A stretch of 64,000 nt of DNA from CALVLD01 sp964467585 (GCA_964467585.1 CAYXRF010000001.1:62001-126000); one strand, 5' to 3'; shown: positions 34,593 through 43,633, counted from the stretch's first letter. Numbers and translations: made by a program. Notes: generated by a model not told the origin, from the letters alone.

Positions 34593-34620
34593 AAGCCGTT
34601 GGATTCATATCAGACGGCTT
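34593..34620 (+). terminator. Weak hairpin after the glycosyltransferase gene
   Basis: AAGCCGT (34593-34599) pairs with ACGGCTT (34614-34620) across a 14-base loop. The following bases are only partly T-rich, so termination here is uncertain. Confidence 0.35.
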
Positions 34621-34658
34621 GTTGCATGAGTATATTTCAAGCAAGCATAATAAAAAGA

Positions 34659-34706
34659 TTGACACTTGAATATGAATGAGCTATCATATGAATATAGATT
34701 CATATG
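34659..34706 (+). promoter_or_regulatory. Promoter and perfect operator of the metal-efflux operon
   Basis: TTGACA (34659-34664), 17 bp and TATCAT (34682-34687). Overlapping the -10 box is a perfect inverted repeat, CATATGAAT (34685-34693), four bases, ATTCATATG (34698-34706). The size and place fit the operator of an ArsR/SmtB-type repressor, whose gene follows. Confidence 0.85.
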
Positions 34707-34722
34707 AAGGAGGGTTAATTAC

Positions 34723-35079
34723 ATGGCTGTCAGGCATGATCACAGCGCGGCGATAGCCGCCGTAACGGAGGGGCTTCCTTCGGATGAGCTGCTGTGCGAT
34801 TTGGGAGATCTTTTTAAGCTGTTTGGTGACACAACACGCATTAAAATACTGTATTCGCTGTTCGAGTCAGAGCTATGCGTGTGCGCTATCGCGGAGCTTT
34901 TAAAGATGGAGCAGTCGGCGATATCACATCAGCTTAAAATTCTGAAGGACGCCAAGCTTGTCGCGTGCAAGCGCAGCGGCAAAACCAACATATACTATCT
35001 TGCGGATGATCACGTCAGAAGCATCATCGGGCAGGGATATGATCATTTAACGGAGGGTGAAAATGAAAAAGACGTATAA
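34723..35079 (+). CDS. ArsR/SmtB-family metal-responsive repressor (CadC-like)
   Basis: A 118-residue winged-helix repressor. The alpha3 metal box ELCVC (residues 50-54) is present, as in CadC/CmtR-type sensors of Cd, Pb or Zn, and the recognition helix follows (MEQSAISHQLKILKDAKLV). The C-terminus ends in an acidic stretch. The N-terminal HDHS (about residues 5-8) and histidines may add ligands. It starts 16 bp after a perfect operator and overlaps the HMA gene by 17 bp. Release of the repressor by metal should induce the small HMA protein and the P-type ATPase. Confidence 0.9.
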   Translation: MAVRHDHSAAIAAVTEGLPSDELLCDLGDLFKLFGDTTRIKILYSLFESELCVCAIAELLKMEQSAISHQLKILKDAKLVACKRSGKTNIYYLADDHVRSIIGQGYDHLTEGENEKDV

Positions 35080-35281
35080 GCTTGAGGACTTGGACTGTGC
35101 AAACTGTGCCGCAAAGATGGAAAACGGAATTCAAAAGCTTGAAGGCGTAACGTTCGCGTCGGTAAGCTTTATGACGCAGCGTCTAACGATTGAAGCGGAC
35201 GATGCACGATTTGAAGAGATTATGCGCAGTGTTGTCAAGCTGTGCAAAAAAATTGAACCGGACTGTAAAGTTGTTTTATAG
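35063..35281 (+). CDS. Heavy-metal-associated (HMA) domain protein
   Basis: A 72-residue stand-alone HMA domain with the metal motif LDCANCA (residues about 9-15: Asp, Cys-x-x-Cys) and a ferredoxin-like pattern. It is probably a soluble metal chaperone or a detached N-terminal domain of the ATPase encoded 8 bp downstream, whose own N-terminus lacks a CxxC module. The ATG at 35063 follows GGAGGG five bases upstream, inside the end of the repressor gene. Confidence 0.9.
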   Translation: MKKTYKLEDLDCANCAAKMENGIQKLEGVTFASVSFMTQRLTIEADDARFEEIMRSVVKLCKKIEPDCKVVL

Positions 35282-35289
35282 GCGATAAC

Positions 35290-37182
35290 ATGACTAAAAG
35301 TCACAAAAAAACACTAATTCGCATAATAGTATCCGCCGTATTGCTTGCCGCTGCGTGGATAATGACAGAGCTTGTTCCGCTTACGGGATGGAAAGCGCTT
35401 TGCGTATATGCCATACCATATCTTTTGATAGGCTATGATATATTGCTTCGTGCGGTGCGCAACATACTGCACGGGCAGATATTTGATGAAAACTTCCTTA
35501 TGACGATAGCGACGATAGGCGCGTTTGCAATCGGGGAATATCCCGAGGCAGCGGCAGTGATGCTGCTATATCAGGTGGGGGAGCTTTTTCAAAAAATCGC
35601 TGTTGGCAAAAGCAGAAAATCTATTGCCGCGCTGATGGATATCCGTCCCGACCATGCCAATGTGCTGCGTGACGGCATTGAAACGGAGGTTTCGCCGGAG
35701 GAGGTTAAGACGGACGAGATTATTATCATCCGCCCGGGCGAAAGGATTCCTCTTGACGGAGTCATAATCGAAGGCACAACGGCCGTCAACACCTCCGCTT
35801 TGACCGGCGAATCGCTGCCTGTCGATAAAACAACGGGGGAGAACGTGATAAGCGGTTCGGTTAACATAGCGGGCGTAATCCGTGTGCGCGTCACAAGCGA
35901 ATATGCCGAAAGCACCGTAAAGCGCATATTGGATCTTGTTGAGAATTCAGCCGCGAAAAAGGCAAAATCCGAAAGCTTTATCACCCGCTTTGCAAGGTAT
36001 TACACGCCGTGCGTGGTTGGCTGTGCGGCTTTGCTTGCGGTGCTGCCTCCTCTTGTATTTGGCGGGGAATGGGACGACTGGATAAACCGTGCGCTGATTT
36101 TTCTTGTTGTGTCCTGCCCATGCGCTCTGGTTATTTCGGTGCCGCTCAGCTTTTTCGGCGGGATAGGCGGGGCTTCAAAGCACGGAATATTGATAAAGGG
36201 CTCAAACTATATCGAAACGTTATCAAAAGCGAATGTGTTTGTGTTTGACAAAACAGGCACGCTGACACGTGGAAATTTTGTGGTCACAGCAATACATCCA
36301 CATGACGTATCCGAGGATGAGCTGCTTGATATTGCCGCCCTTGCCGAGAGCTATTCCAACCACCCCATAGGGGAGTCGATTGTTCGTGCGCACAAGGGTC
36401 ATATTGATAAAGAGCGCATCGGTGAGGTCAACGAGGTCGGAGGGCTGGGGATAAATGCAGTAATTGACGGGAAACAGGTTCTTGCGGGCAACACGCGTTT
36501 GATGGAGAATCACGGTATTGCCGTCTGCGGTGGCTGTGACTGCGAAAAATGCTGTCGCGGTGCGGCGGTACACGTTGCAATCAACGGCATATACTGCGGA
36601 CATATCGTTATATCAGACGAGCTGAAGCCGCAATCCGCGGAAGCTATCGCCATGCTTAAGGCACAGGACGGTTCAAAAACGGTTATGCTGACGGGCGACG
36701 CCAAAAAGGTTGCAGACGTCGTGGGAAAAGAGCTTGGTATCGATGAGGTTCATTCCGAGCTTATGCCGGATGATAAGGTGGCTATCGTTGAGACGATGAT
36801 AGACGCAAAACGCAAAAACACTGCAGTGGCATTTGTTGGCGACGGGCTTAACGACGCCCCCGTGCTTTCAAGGGCGGACGTTGGCATTGCCATGGGCGCG
36901 TTGGGAAGCGATGCCGCAATCGAGGCGGCGGACGTGGTGCTGACGGACGATAATCCTATAAAGGTTGCGGAGGCAAAGACCATCGCAAAGCGTACAATGA
37001 GGATTGTACGTCAAAATATAATATTCGCGTTGAGCGTAAAGGCGGCGGTGCTTGTGCTTGGAGCGTTAAACATTGCAAATATGTGGATTGCCGTTTTTGC
37101 GGACGTTGGAGTATCGGTTATCGCTATACTTAACGCAACTCGTGCGCTTAATGTTAAAACCGAAAAAAATTCCACACGATAA
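35290..37182 (+). CDS. cadA: P1B-type heavy-metal efflux ATPase (CadA/ZntA-like)
   Basis: A 630-residue metal-pumping ATPase, probably for Cd, Zn or Pb. Landmarks: the A-domain TSALTGESLPVDK (about 175-187), the transmembrane metal site CPC (Cys276-Pro-Cys278), the phosphorylated Asp320 in DKTGTLT, the P1B His-Pro pair in SYSNHPIGES (about 357-366) and GDGLNDAPVL (about 515). It is shorter than usual because the N-terminal HMA domain is encoded separately just upstream. An unusual Cys cluster, CGGCDCEKCC (residues 413-422), sits inside the nucleotide-binding domain. The ribosome site is weak, so coupling to the upstream gene is likely. Confidence 0.93.
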   Translation: MTKSHKKTLIRIIVSAVLLAAAWIMTELVPLTGWKALCVYAIPYLLIGYDILLRAVRNILHGQIFDENFLMTIATIGAFAIGEYPEAAAVMLLYQVGELFQKIAVGKSRKSIAALMDIRPDHANVLRDGIETEVSPEEVKTDEIIIIRPGERIPLDGVIIEGTTAVNTSALTGESLPVDKTTGENVISGSVNIAGVIRVRVTSEYAESTVKRILDLVENSAAKKAKSESFITRFARYYTPCVVGCAALLAVLPPLVFGGEWDDWINRALIFLVVSCPCALVISVPLSFFGGIGGASKHGILIKGSNYIETLSKANVFVFDKTGTLTRGNFVVTAIHPHDVSEDELLDIAALAESYSNHPIGESIVRAHKGHIDKERIGEVNEVGGLGINAVIDGKQVLAGNTRLMENHGIAVCGGCDCEKCCRGAAVHVAINGIYCGHIVISDELKPQSAEAIAMLKAQDGSKTVMLTGDAKKVADVVGKELGIDEVHSELMPDDKVAIVETMIDAKRKNTAVAFVGDGLNDAPVLSRADVGIAMGALGSDAAIEAADVVLTDDNPIKVAEAKTIAKRTMRIVRQNIIFALSVKAAVLVLGALNIANMWIAVFADVGVSVIAILNATRALNVKTEKNSTR

Positions 37183-37247
37183 AGCCATGCCGCAGAGCTT
37201 GACGTGACTCGGCACGAAAATCCGGACGCAAGATCGAAAATTGCAAA

Positions 37248-37289
37248 CAACCAAATTAAAGGGCGGCACGAAAGCAAATCGTGTCGCCC
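37248..37289 (-). terminator. Terminator after ftsZ
   Basis: On the minus strand GGGCGACACGA (37289-37279) pairs with TCGTGCCGCCC (37271-37261), eleven pairs with one G-U, followed by TTTAATTTGGTTG. It lies in the gap between the convergent cadA and ftsZ genes. Confidence 0.65.
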
Positions 37290-37328
37290 AAAGCGTTCAA
37301 TAAACGTTAATATTACTGACAAAAGGAA

Positions 37329-38618
37329 TCAGCTGTTCTTTTTGCGGATAAACGCAGGAACATCCAAGCCGCCGCGTGGATTATAGCTTGATGACTTAGC
37401 GTCACGCGATGTGTTAATCTCACGCTTAGGCAACGGCTGTTCCTCAGGTATCTGGGAGGAATATCTGTCCTCGGGAGGGGTATCACGGCGGATACCGCGA
37501 TTGCCGCTGTTTACGTTTGTGGTTTGAAGCTCCTCACGATAGGAGGGCATGGGCTTTGCTTCAGGCTCTGAAGCCGCCTTCGGGGAGGAAGGTTGAGAGG
37601 CAGGGGAGTCGGCGCTCTTGCTCATGGCGGATTCCTGTCTGCCCCGCTGCATATCCTCAGGCCAGTCAAAACCGGTGGCGATAACCGTCACGCGGACTGA
37701 ATCACCCATTGATTCGTCGATACCCATCGCCCATATAATTGAGGCGTTGGGATCGGCAGCGTTTTCAATAAGATCTGCAGCCTCGCTGACCTCAAGCAGC
37801 CCAAGCGTTGATCCGCCGACAACGTTTAACAAAACACCCTTTGCGCCGTCAATACTCGTCTCAAGCAGCGGGCTTGCAATTGCCTGCTTTGTCGCCTCAA
37901 TGCACCGCTTATCACCTGTTGCATTGCCAATGCCCATATGAGCCATGCCGCGCTCGCTCATCACGGTGCGAACATCGGCAAAGTCGCTGTTGACCATTGC
38001 GGGGAACGTGATAAGATCGGATATGCCCTGAACACCCTGCCGCAGAACGTCGTCCGCAACGCGCAAAGCCTCATCGGCGGGAGCGTTGCCCACGATTGAA
38101 AGAAGACGCTGATTCGGTATAACGATGAGGGTATCTATTACGTCGCGCAGACTGTCAATGCCTGCAAGCGCGTTCCTCATGCGCGATTTCCCCTCAAAAT
38201 GGAAGGGCTTTGTAACAACGCCGATTGTCAATATGCCTTGCTCCTTTGCCGCCTTGGCAACAATTGGAGCTGCTCCCGTTCCCGTGCCGCCGCCCATGCC
38301 GGCGGTTATGAAAACGAGATCCGCACCGCGAACAGCTTCGGTAATTGCGTCAATACTCTCCTCGGCGGCAGCCTTGCCAACCTCGGGCTTTGCACCGGCG
38401 CCCAGTCCGCGTGTGACCTTTTCACCGATCTGAACCTTCATATCGGCCTTTGAACCGAACAAAGCCTGCTTATCGGTATTGATAGAAATAAACTCAACAC
38501 CTTTCAGACCGTAATCGACCATCCGATTAACTGCGTTGCCGCCCGCGCCGCCCACGCCGACAACCTTCAGCTGTGCGATAGGGCCCTTGTCGTTGTCAAT
38601 TTCGATATCGAATGCCAT
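37329..38618 (-). CDS. ftsZ: Cell division protein FtsZ
   Basis: FtsZ is the tubulin-like GTPase that forms the division ring. The 429 residues include the GTP-binding start KVVGVGGAGGNAVNRM (about 18-33), the tubulin signature GGGTGTGAAP (about 106-115) and the T7 region, then a variable Ser/Pro/Glu linker (about 320-415) and the conserved C-terminal tail GLDVPAFIRKK that binds FtsA and other partners. The ATG at 38618 follows GGAGGGG. A much longer open frame upstream is not used. It lies 26 bp after ftsA, with which it shares a promoter. Confidence 0.97.
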   Translation of the reverse strand: MAFDIEIDNDKGPIAQLKVVGVGGAGGNAVNRMVDYGLKGVEFISINTDKQALFGSKADMKVQIGEKVTRGLGAGAKPEVGKAAAEESIDAITEAVRGADLVFITAGMGGGTGTGAAPIVAKAAKEQGILTIGVVTKPFHFEGKSRMRNALAGIDSLRDVIDTLIVIPNQRLLSIVGNAPADEALRVADDVLRQGVQGISDLITFPAMVNSDFADVRTVMSERGMAHMGIGNATGDKRCIEATKQAIASPLLETSIDGAKGVLLNVVGGSTLGLLEVSEAADLIENAADPNASIIWAMGIDESMGDSVRVTVIATGFDWPEDMQRGRQESAMSKSADSPASQPSSPKAASEPEAKPMPSYREELQTTNVNSGNRGIRRDTPPEDRYSSQIPEEQPLPKREINTSRDAKSSSYNPRGGLDVPAFIRKKNS

Positions 38619-38644
38619 AAACCTATCCCCTCCGTAACGATAAA

Positions 38645-39823
38645 TCAATTGGTGAATATTTCTTTTATGCCGCGTGAAAACGCGTTGCGCCTGCCGCCGC
38701 GAACAGCATTGCCCGCTCCGCACCTGAACAGTGCAAAATCGGCAAGCCCAAATGCCGCAGCGTAATTGACAGAGCTGTGAGTGCTCATCCACGGCATAGT
38801 CACAGCAACATCGCGCCCTATCCGCCGTGAAAGAAATTCCTTTGAACCGCGCATAAGCGCCAGCCCGCCGCCAACAAGCCAAACACCTGCACCGTCCGCA
38901 TCCATCGCGGCAATGGAATCGCCTATCATCTCGCAAAGCTCCTCGGTACGCGACTCTATGATAAGCTGTATGAGAGAGTGTTCAACTGCGAACACTCCTT
39001 CGTTTGGAATACGCACGCGTTCAACGCTGTCGCCATAGTCAAGCGAGAACACGTAACGTTTTTTAATATCCTCAGCCACAGGTTCGGGAACGCGAAGCCC
39101 ATAGCAGATATCCGAGGTAATATGCCGCCCGCCAACCCCAATGGAGTCGCAGGCGACAGGCGCGCTGCCCCTAAACAACGTAATATCGGTGTGAGAGCCT
39201 CCGCAGTCGATAAGCACTGCCCCGCTCAACCTGTCATCATCCGGCACCGCAAAACATGCGGTGGCAAACGCGGTGGAAATAAACGCCTCCGCCGTAATAC
39301 CCAACGGCAGGATTGCATTGACGGCAAGCTCACGAAAGCTGCTGTCAACAAAGCAATGGGAAACGTCTGCGGAAAGCCATTTGGCAGGCAGACCAACGGG
39401 AGAGCCACGCACGGCGGAACGATCAGCCTTAAACGCCACAGGCGTGCTGTGCATAAGCTTATAACCCTCCGGAACGGGAAAATCGAGAGAGTTCTCAAGC
39501 AACTCCTCAACATCGCCATCGGTGACTCTGCCTCGTGAAGATCGAACCTCAACCTCGCCAAGCTGGGTATAAAGCCGCATAAATGGGGAAGGCACACCGA
39601 TGAAAATACTGCGAATGCGCATCTGAGCATCACGCTCGGCGCGCCGAACGGAAAATTCAACCGCTTCGGCAAGAGCTCGTCCATCAGGAAGGGAACCGAA
39701 ACGATAGCCCTCATATTCCTTCGAGCCGATACCGTGAACGATTATCGCACCATCGGACTCGGAGCTGACGACCATACAGATGACCTTGCTGCTGCCTATG
39801 TCAAGAATAGCGCTGTGCCGCAT
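38645..39823 (-). CDS. ftsA: Cell division protein FtsA
   Basis: FtsA is an actin-like membrane anchor for FtsZ. The 392 residues show the ATP-binding DIGSSKVICMVV (about 6-17), the VLIDCGGSHTDITLF phosphate-2 motif (about 195-209), the VWLVGGGLALMRG adenosine motif (about 325-337) and a C-terminal amphipathic helix, AFSRGIKEIF, that targets the membrane. The ATG at 39823 follows GGGGG; the longer frame has no ribosome site. A sigma-A-type promoter and a striking inverted repeat lie upstream, so ftsA-ftsZ can be expressed apart from the rest of the dcw genes. Confidence 0.93.
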   Translation of the reverse strand: MRHSAILDIGSSKVICMVVSSESDGAIIVHGIGSKEYEGYRFGSLPDGRALAEAVEFSVRRAERDAQMRIRSIFIGVPSPFMRLYTQLGEVEVRSSRGRVTDGDVEELLENSLDFPVPEGYKLMHSTPVAFKADRSAVRGSPVGLPAKWLSADVSHCFVDSSFRELAVNAILPLGITAEAFISTAFATACFAVPDDDRLSGAVLIDCGGSHTDITLFRGSAPVACDSIGVGGRHITSDICYGLRVPEPVAEDIKKRYVFSLDYGDSVERVRIPNEGVFAVEHSLIQLIIESRTEELCEMIGDSIAAMDADGAGVWLVGGGLALMRGSKEFLSRRIGRDVAVTMPWMSTHSSVNYAAAFGLADFALFRCGAGNAVRGGRRNAFSRGIKEIFTN

Positions 39824-39903
39824 GTCAGTCCCCCAAATGCCATTTGCCTCGCGTGTGCGCAAACTGCATCCCACGCGCTGCATAACTACATATATACGGT
39901 TAC

Positions 39904-39933
39904 ATTATAGCATGAACACAATATCTTGTGCAA
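39904..39933 (-). promoter_or_regulatory. Promoter of ftsA-ftsZ
   Basis: On the minus strand TTGCAC (39933-39928), an 18-bp spacer and a perfect TATAAT (39909-39904), about 80 bases before the ftsA ATG. Confidence 0.7.
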
Positions 39934-39955
39934 GGGCTTATTCAAAGTTATTTTG

Positions 39956-39994
39956 ATTATTTTGCAAACGGAATGTTACATTTTGCAAAATAAT
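39956..39994. repeat. Perfect 13-bp inverted repeat upstream of the ftsA promoter
   Basis: ATTATTTTGCAAA (39956-39968), 13 bases, then TTTGCAAAATAAT (39982-39994). The core TTTTGCAAAA is itself palindromic and occurs in both arms, two helical turns apart. It ends 3 bp from the ftsQ stop and lies 22 bp beyond the -35 box. It lacks a T run, so an operator is more likely than a terminator. Confidence 0.75.
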
Positions 39995-39997
39995 GTC

Positions 39998-41092
39998 TCA
40001 TCCGTCAAAGCCGGACGTCTCAGAGGGCGAGGGAGAGGCATTCGGATCGGGCGATGACGATGGCATGGGCGTTTCGGAAGGGCACGCTGTCGGAGCGGCG
40101 CCCTGACTGTATTCGACCTCTCCGGAGCTTAGAACATACAGCAGCCCACCATCCGGATGCGTGAGACGGAACCGATCCAACGCCTCAAACATACGGGAAA
40201 TCTTGTCCGCTATGTCAATCGAGTCACCAAGAATAACCGTATAGCCGTCAACCGTGCAGATACGCACATTTGACGTGTATGATACATCGATTAAAAGCAT
40301 GTCGTCCCTTCGGAAGGCGGTTGCCCCAATTATTTCCATCAGCGTGTATGTGCGAAGCTTGGACTTGTCCGCATTGATCGATGTGCCGACGCAGAAACCG
40401 TTTGTGCTTATGCCAAACACCGATATCAGCCCGTCAACACTGCTGCGCGGGCCGATGTAAAGCACAAAACCGTTTATGTCAACAATGCAGAATGTAGAGT
40501 TGGCGCCCACTATCGCTGCGTACTCCGTGCGCTCACGCACGGTGATACGGATTGTGGAGGGAAATTCCCGCTTGACGCTCAACACCTCAACATAGGGGTC
40601 ACTTTCAATTCGCCGTGCCGCCGCACTGAGATCATACGAAAACAGGTTTTTCCCCGTGTAAAGACCTGAGCTGTTGATAATGGACTCACTTGAATGCGTC
40701 TGCGGGTCATTGCCGACTACAACAATTGTGTCAACGTCGGTTATCAGATACATCAGAACGAAAATGCAGCCAAGAAGCACCAACGCAATCACGATAACAG
40801 CAGAAGCAAGCAGCTTGGTTGAGACGCCTTGCGATTTCTTTTTTGCAGAAGACGAAGCGTTGGCGAGTGTGCGCGGGGACGACTGTTTGGGACGCGGAGT
40901 GCGAATGGGCTCGTCCTCGTCAAACTCAGCTTCAGTATCGTGTTCATCCGATGCTGTATCGGGCTTAACTGAAGCGTCGTTTGCCGTGTCATGCCTGTTC
41001 TGCGATGCGGGCACGGCAAAGGGGCGAATTTCGTATACGTTTGTTCCGCCTTTCCTGATGCCGTCATTTGGCTTGCCCGTTTCGTTACTCAT
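39998..41092 (-). CDS. ftsQ: Cell division protein FtsQ/DivIB
   Basis: A 364-residue bitopic protein of the FtsQ-L-B subcomplex that controls septal peptidoglycan synthesis. A polar, acidic N-terminal cytoplasmic region (about 1-90) precedes one membrane helix (about 94-117, LLASAVIVIALVLLGCIFV), the POTRA domain (VDTIVVVGNDPQTHSSES, then DPYVEVLSVKREFPSTIRI) and the FtsQ beta domain. The C-terminal 40 residues are a Ser/Pro/Thr-rich tail. The ATG at 41092 follows AGAGG and overlaps the ftsW end by 8 bp. Confidence 0.9.
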   Translation of the reverse strand: MSNETGKPNDGIRKGGTNVYEIRPFAVPASQNRHDTANDASVKPDTASDEHDTEAEFDEDEPIRTPRPKQSSPRTLANASSSAKKKSQGVSTKLLASAVIVIALVLLGCIFVLMYLITDVDTIVVVGNDPQTHSSESIINSSGLYTGKNLFSYDLSAAARRIESDPYVEVLSVKREFPSTIRITVRERTEYAAIVGANSTFCIVDINGFVLYIGPRSSVDGLISVFGISTNGFCVGTSINADKSKLRTYTLMEIIGATAFRRDDMLLIDVSYTSNVRICTVDGYTVILGDSIDIADKISRMFEALDRFRLTHPDGGLLYVLSSGEVEYSQGAAPTACPSETPMPSSSPDPNASPSPSETSGFDG

Positions 41093-42269
41093 TCAGTTTG
41101 CCAACCTCTGTATATCTGGATACATTTAGCAGTATGCCCATTGCAGCAAGAAACACAACCAAGGATGTTCCGCCCGCGCTGATAAAGGGAAGCGTTTGCC
41201 CGGTTGCGGGAAGGGCGTTTGTCACAACGCCGACGTTTATCAACACCTGTATGGCAAGCACACCGGTTATGCCGGCAGCAAGAAGACTTCCAAAGCGTTC
41301 TCTGCAGCGCATAGCAATACGAATGCCGCGATAGATAACAAACAGGTATGCCGCCAACAAAAGGAAGCAGCCCACAAACCCAAGCTCCTCACCGATTATC
41401 GAAAGAACAAAATCGCTTTCACGATATGGCAAAAACAACAGCTTTTGACGGCTTGCATTTATGCCCTGCCCAAACAGTCCTCCGTTTCCAAAGGCGTAAA
41501 GCGATTGTATGGTTTGATATCCGGAGCCGGAGGGATCCTTCCATGGGTCAAAAAAGGTTGTCAGTCTTGAAAGTCTGTATGGCTCGATAAGCACAAGCAC
41601 CAGTATCGCCGCCGCTCCTGCAGCAAGCAGCATCAATCGATGAATCATCTTTGTGCCGCCGATAAAAAACATGAAGTACGCCGTAAGACAGAGTATTATA
41701 ACCATCGACAGATTGGGCTGAAGCACAATCAATACGCAGGGGATTACCAGATAAACCAGCAACGGCAGCATTCCGCTGAAAAACTTGGACATATCGTTTT
41801 TTTTGGTTGTCATAAAGTTTGCCATAACAACAACCATTATAAACTTTGCAAACTCAGCGGGCTGAAACTGAAAACCTCCTATGGGTATCCACCTTTGCGC
41901 ACCCTGCGCGCTTTTGCCTACAACAAGCGTTAGCACAAGCAGCGCTATAAGCGCAAGGTATGATACAAGTGCAATCTTTCGATAGAATGTGTATTTGAGA
42001 TGTGAAAGCCCCAGCAGCGCGCCAAAGCCAATTACAAGAAATATCAACTGCTTTTTTACGAAGTAAAGCCCATCGCCGAACTGACTTTGGGCGTAATAAT
42101 AGCTTGCGGAGAACAGCATGATAACACCGAAGGCACAAAGAAGCACAAGCACAATGAACAACGGGAAGTCAAAGTGGTGCTTCTTAACAGAGGGGACGGC
42201 GGACACGGGTTTTCCGTTTGCCACGCCGTCTCCCGAAGGGGTTCTCATACTGACGACATTCGTCTCCAT
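41085..42269 (-). CDS. ftsW: FtsW/SpoVE/RodA-family peptidoglycan polymerase
   Basis: A 394-residue SEDS protein with about ten membrane helices that polymerises lipid II at the septum together with the PBP encoded upstream. The family signature LPATGQTLPFISAGGTSL (about residues 345-362) is intact, as is LMLFSASYYYAQ at the start of the first large loop. The N-terminal 30 residues are hydrophilic. It could serve as vegetative FtsW or sporulation SpoVE; the dcw position fits both. The start overlaps the murD stop by one base. murG, commonly found just downstream in Clostridia, is absent here. Confidence 0.93.
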   Translation of the reverse strand: METNVVSMRTPSGDGVANGKPVSAVPSVKKHHFDFPLFIVLVLLCAFGVIMLFSASYYYAQSQFGDGLYFVKKQLIFLVIGFGALLGLSHLKYTFYRKIALVSYLALIALLVLTLVVGKSAQGAQRWIPIGGFQFQPAEFAKFIMVVVMANFMTTKKNDMSKFFSGMLPLLVYLVIPCVLIVLQPNLSMVIILCLTAYFMFFIGGTKMIHRLMLLAAGAAAILVLVLIEPYRLSRLTTFFDPWKDPSGSGYQTIQSLYAFGNGGLFGQGINASRQKLLFLPYRESDFVLSIIGEELGFVGCFLLLAAYLFVIYRGIRIAMRCRERFGSLLAAGITGVLAIQVLINVGVVTNALPATGQTLPFISAGGTSLVVFLAAMGILLNVSRYTEVGKLNE

Positions 42270-43633
42270 TACAGCGAATTCACAATCTCCTTGAATAATC
42301 TTCCTCTCTCCTCATAATCGGAGAACATTCCCCAGCTTGCGCACGCGGGGGAGAGCAGCACCGCGTCGCCCGAAACGGCAAGCGACCTTGCCGTATGTAT
42401 CATTTCCGCAAAATCATCATGCACCGGATATATGGCGCTAAAGCCCTCGTCATGCGCGGCACGCATTATAGCTTCGGTGTTTGAACCATTGACTACCACA
42501 GCCTTTACTTTGCCCGAAAAGGCACGAAAAACGGGATGATAATCGCTCTGCTTGTCGTAATTTCCCGCGCCAAGCAGCAGCACGGTCGGGGACTTCATCG
42601 CCTCGATTGCCTTTATTGTCGATTCAGGATTTGTACCCTTGGAATCGTTGAAGTAGGTAATACCGTCAAGCGTCCGCGTGAATTCAATACGATGCTCAAC
42701 GCCCCTAAAGCTGCGCAAGGTATCGCGCACCGCCTCAATACAAACGCCCATGCCAAGACTCAGACAGACAGCGCAAAGAGCGTTTTCAAGGTTATGACCG
42801 CCCGGTATACCAAGCTCGTCGGCGGGTATAACAACGGTTTCAATGTCGTCCATGCGGAAAATAATATCGCCGCCGCGCACAAAAGCACCGTTTTCAACCT
42901 CGTGCGTTCTTGAAAATAGCAGTATCCGCGCACGGGTATGGCACGCCGATACAATCGGGTCGTCGGCGTTCAAAACCGCAATATCGTTTTCGGCTTGATT
43001 TTCAAACATACGCCGTTTGGCGGCAATATATGCGTCCATTGAACCAAATCGATTGATATGATCCTCTGTGATGTTCAACAGACCCGCCGCGTCCGCATGA
43101 AAATCAACAATGCTTTCAAGCTGAAGCGAAGCGGTTTCCGCAACAACGGTATCGCCAGCCCTTGTTTCCATCGCGTGTTCGGTTATGGGCACGCCGATAT
43201 TTCCCAACACAAACGCTCTGCCGCCGTTGTTCTTGATCGCGTAATCAGCCTTAAATATTTCCCCTGTGAGTGCGGTAGTGGTGGTTTTTCCGTTTGTGCC
43301 GCCGATACATACAAACCTGCATCCGCGGTCGCAAAATCTGTAACCAAGCTCGATTTCACCGATAACCTCAATCCCACGCAGTATCGCCGCCTTTACAAAC
43401 GGGCGAAATATGGGAATAACGGGGGAGATCACCATCATATCAACGCCGTCAAGCAGCGCTTCAGGCGCAACACCCAGACGATCAACATATTTAATGTCCT
43501 CAAGCGCTTCATCCAGACCCGGAATATCGCTTTTGAGGTCGTTAATTATCACATTCCATCCATTCCTGTAAAGCAGTTTGGCGGACGATACTCCGCTTTT
43601 TGCCATACCAACAATTAAAGCCGTCCTTTTCAT
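42269..43633 (-). CDS. murD: UDP-N-acetylmuramoylalanine--D-glutamate ligase
   Basis: MurD adds D-glutamate to UDP-MurNAc-L-Ala. The 454 residues include the N-terminal Rossmann domain (LIVGMAKSGVSSAKLL), the ATP loop GGTNGKTTTTAL (about 113-124), the NLENALCAV segment and YFNDSKGTNPESTIKAIEAM (about 314-333). The ribosome site (GAGG) is farther than normal from the ATG at 43633, and no promoter is evident in the 95 bp between the start and the RNA element at 43724-43893. Expression may depend on readthrough of that element. Confidence 0.95.
   Translation of the reverse strand: MKRTALIVGMAKSGVSSAKLLYRNGWNVIINDLKSDIPGLDEALEDIKYVDRLGVAPEALLDGVDMMVISPVIPIFRPFVKAAILRGIEVIGEIELGYRFCDRGCRFVCIGGTNGKTTTTALTGEIFKADYAIKNNGGRAFVLGNIGVPITEHAMETRAGDTVVAETASLQLESIVDFHADAAGLLNITEDHINRFGSMDAYIAAKRRMFENQAENDIAVLNADDPIVSACHTRARILLFSRTHEVENGAFVRGGDIIFRMDDIETVVIPADELGIPGGHNLENALCAVCLSLGMGVCIEAVRDTLRSFRGVEHRIEFTRTLDGITYFNDSKGTNPESTIKAIEAMKSPTVLLLGAGNYDKQSDYHPVFRAFSGKVKAVVVNGSNTEAIMRAAHDEGFSAIYPVHDDFAEMIHTARSLAVSGDAVLLSPACASWGMFSDYEERGRLFKEIVNSL

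Noticed and set aside
38619..38936. 106-codon extension of ftsZ upstream of its ATG
   Set aside because: It covers the end of ftsA, and the FtsZ N-terminus and ribosome site fit the ATG at 38618.
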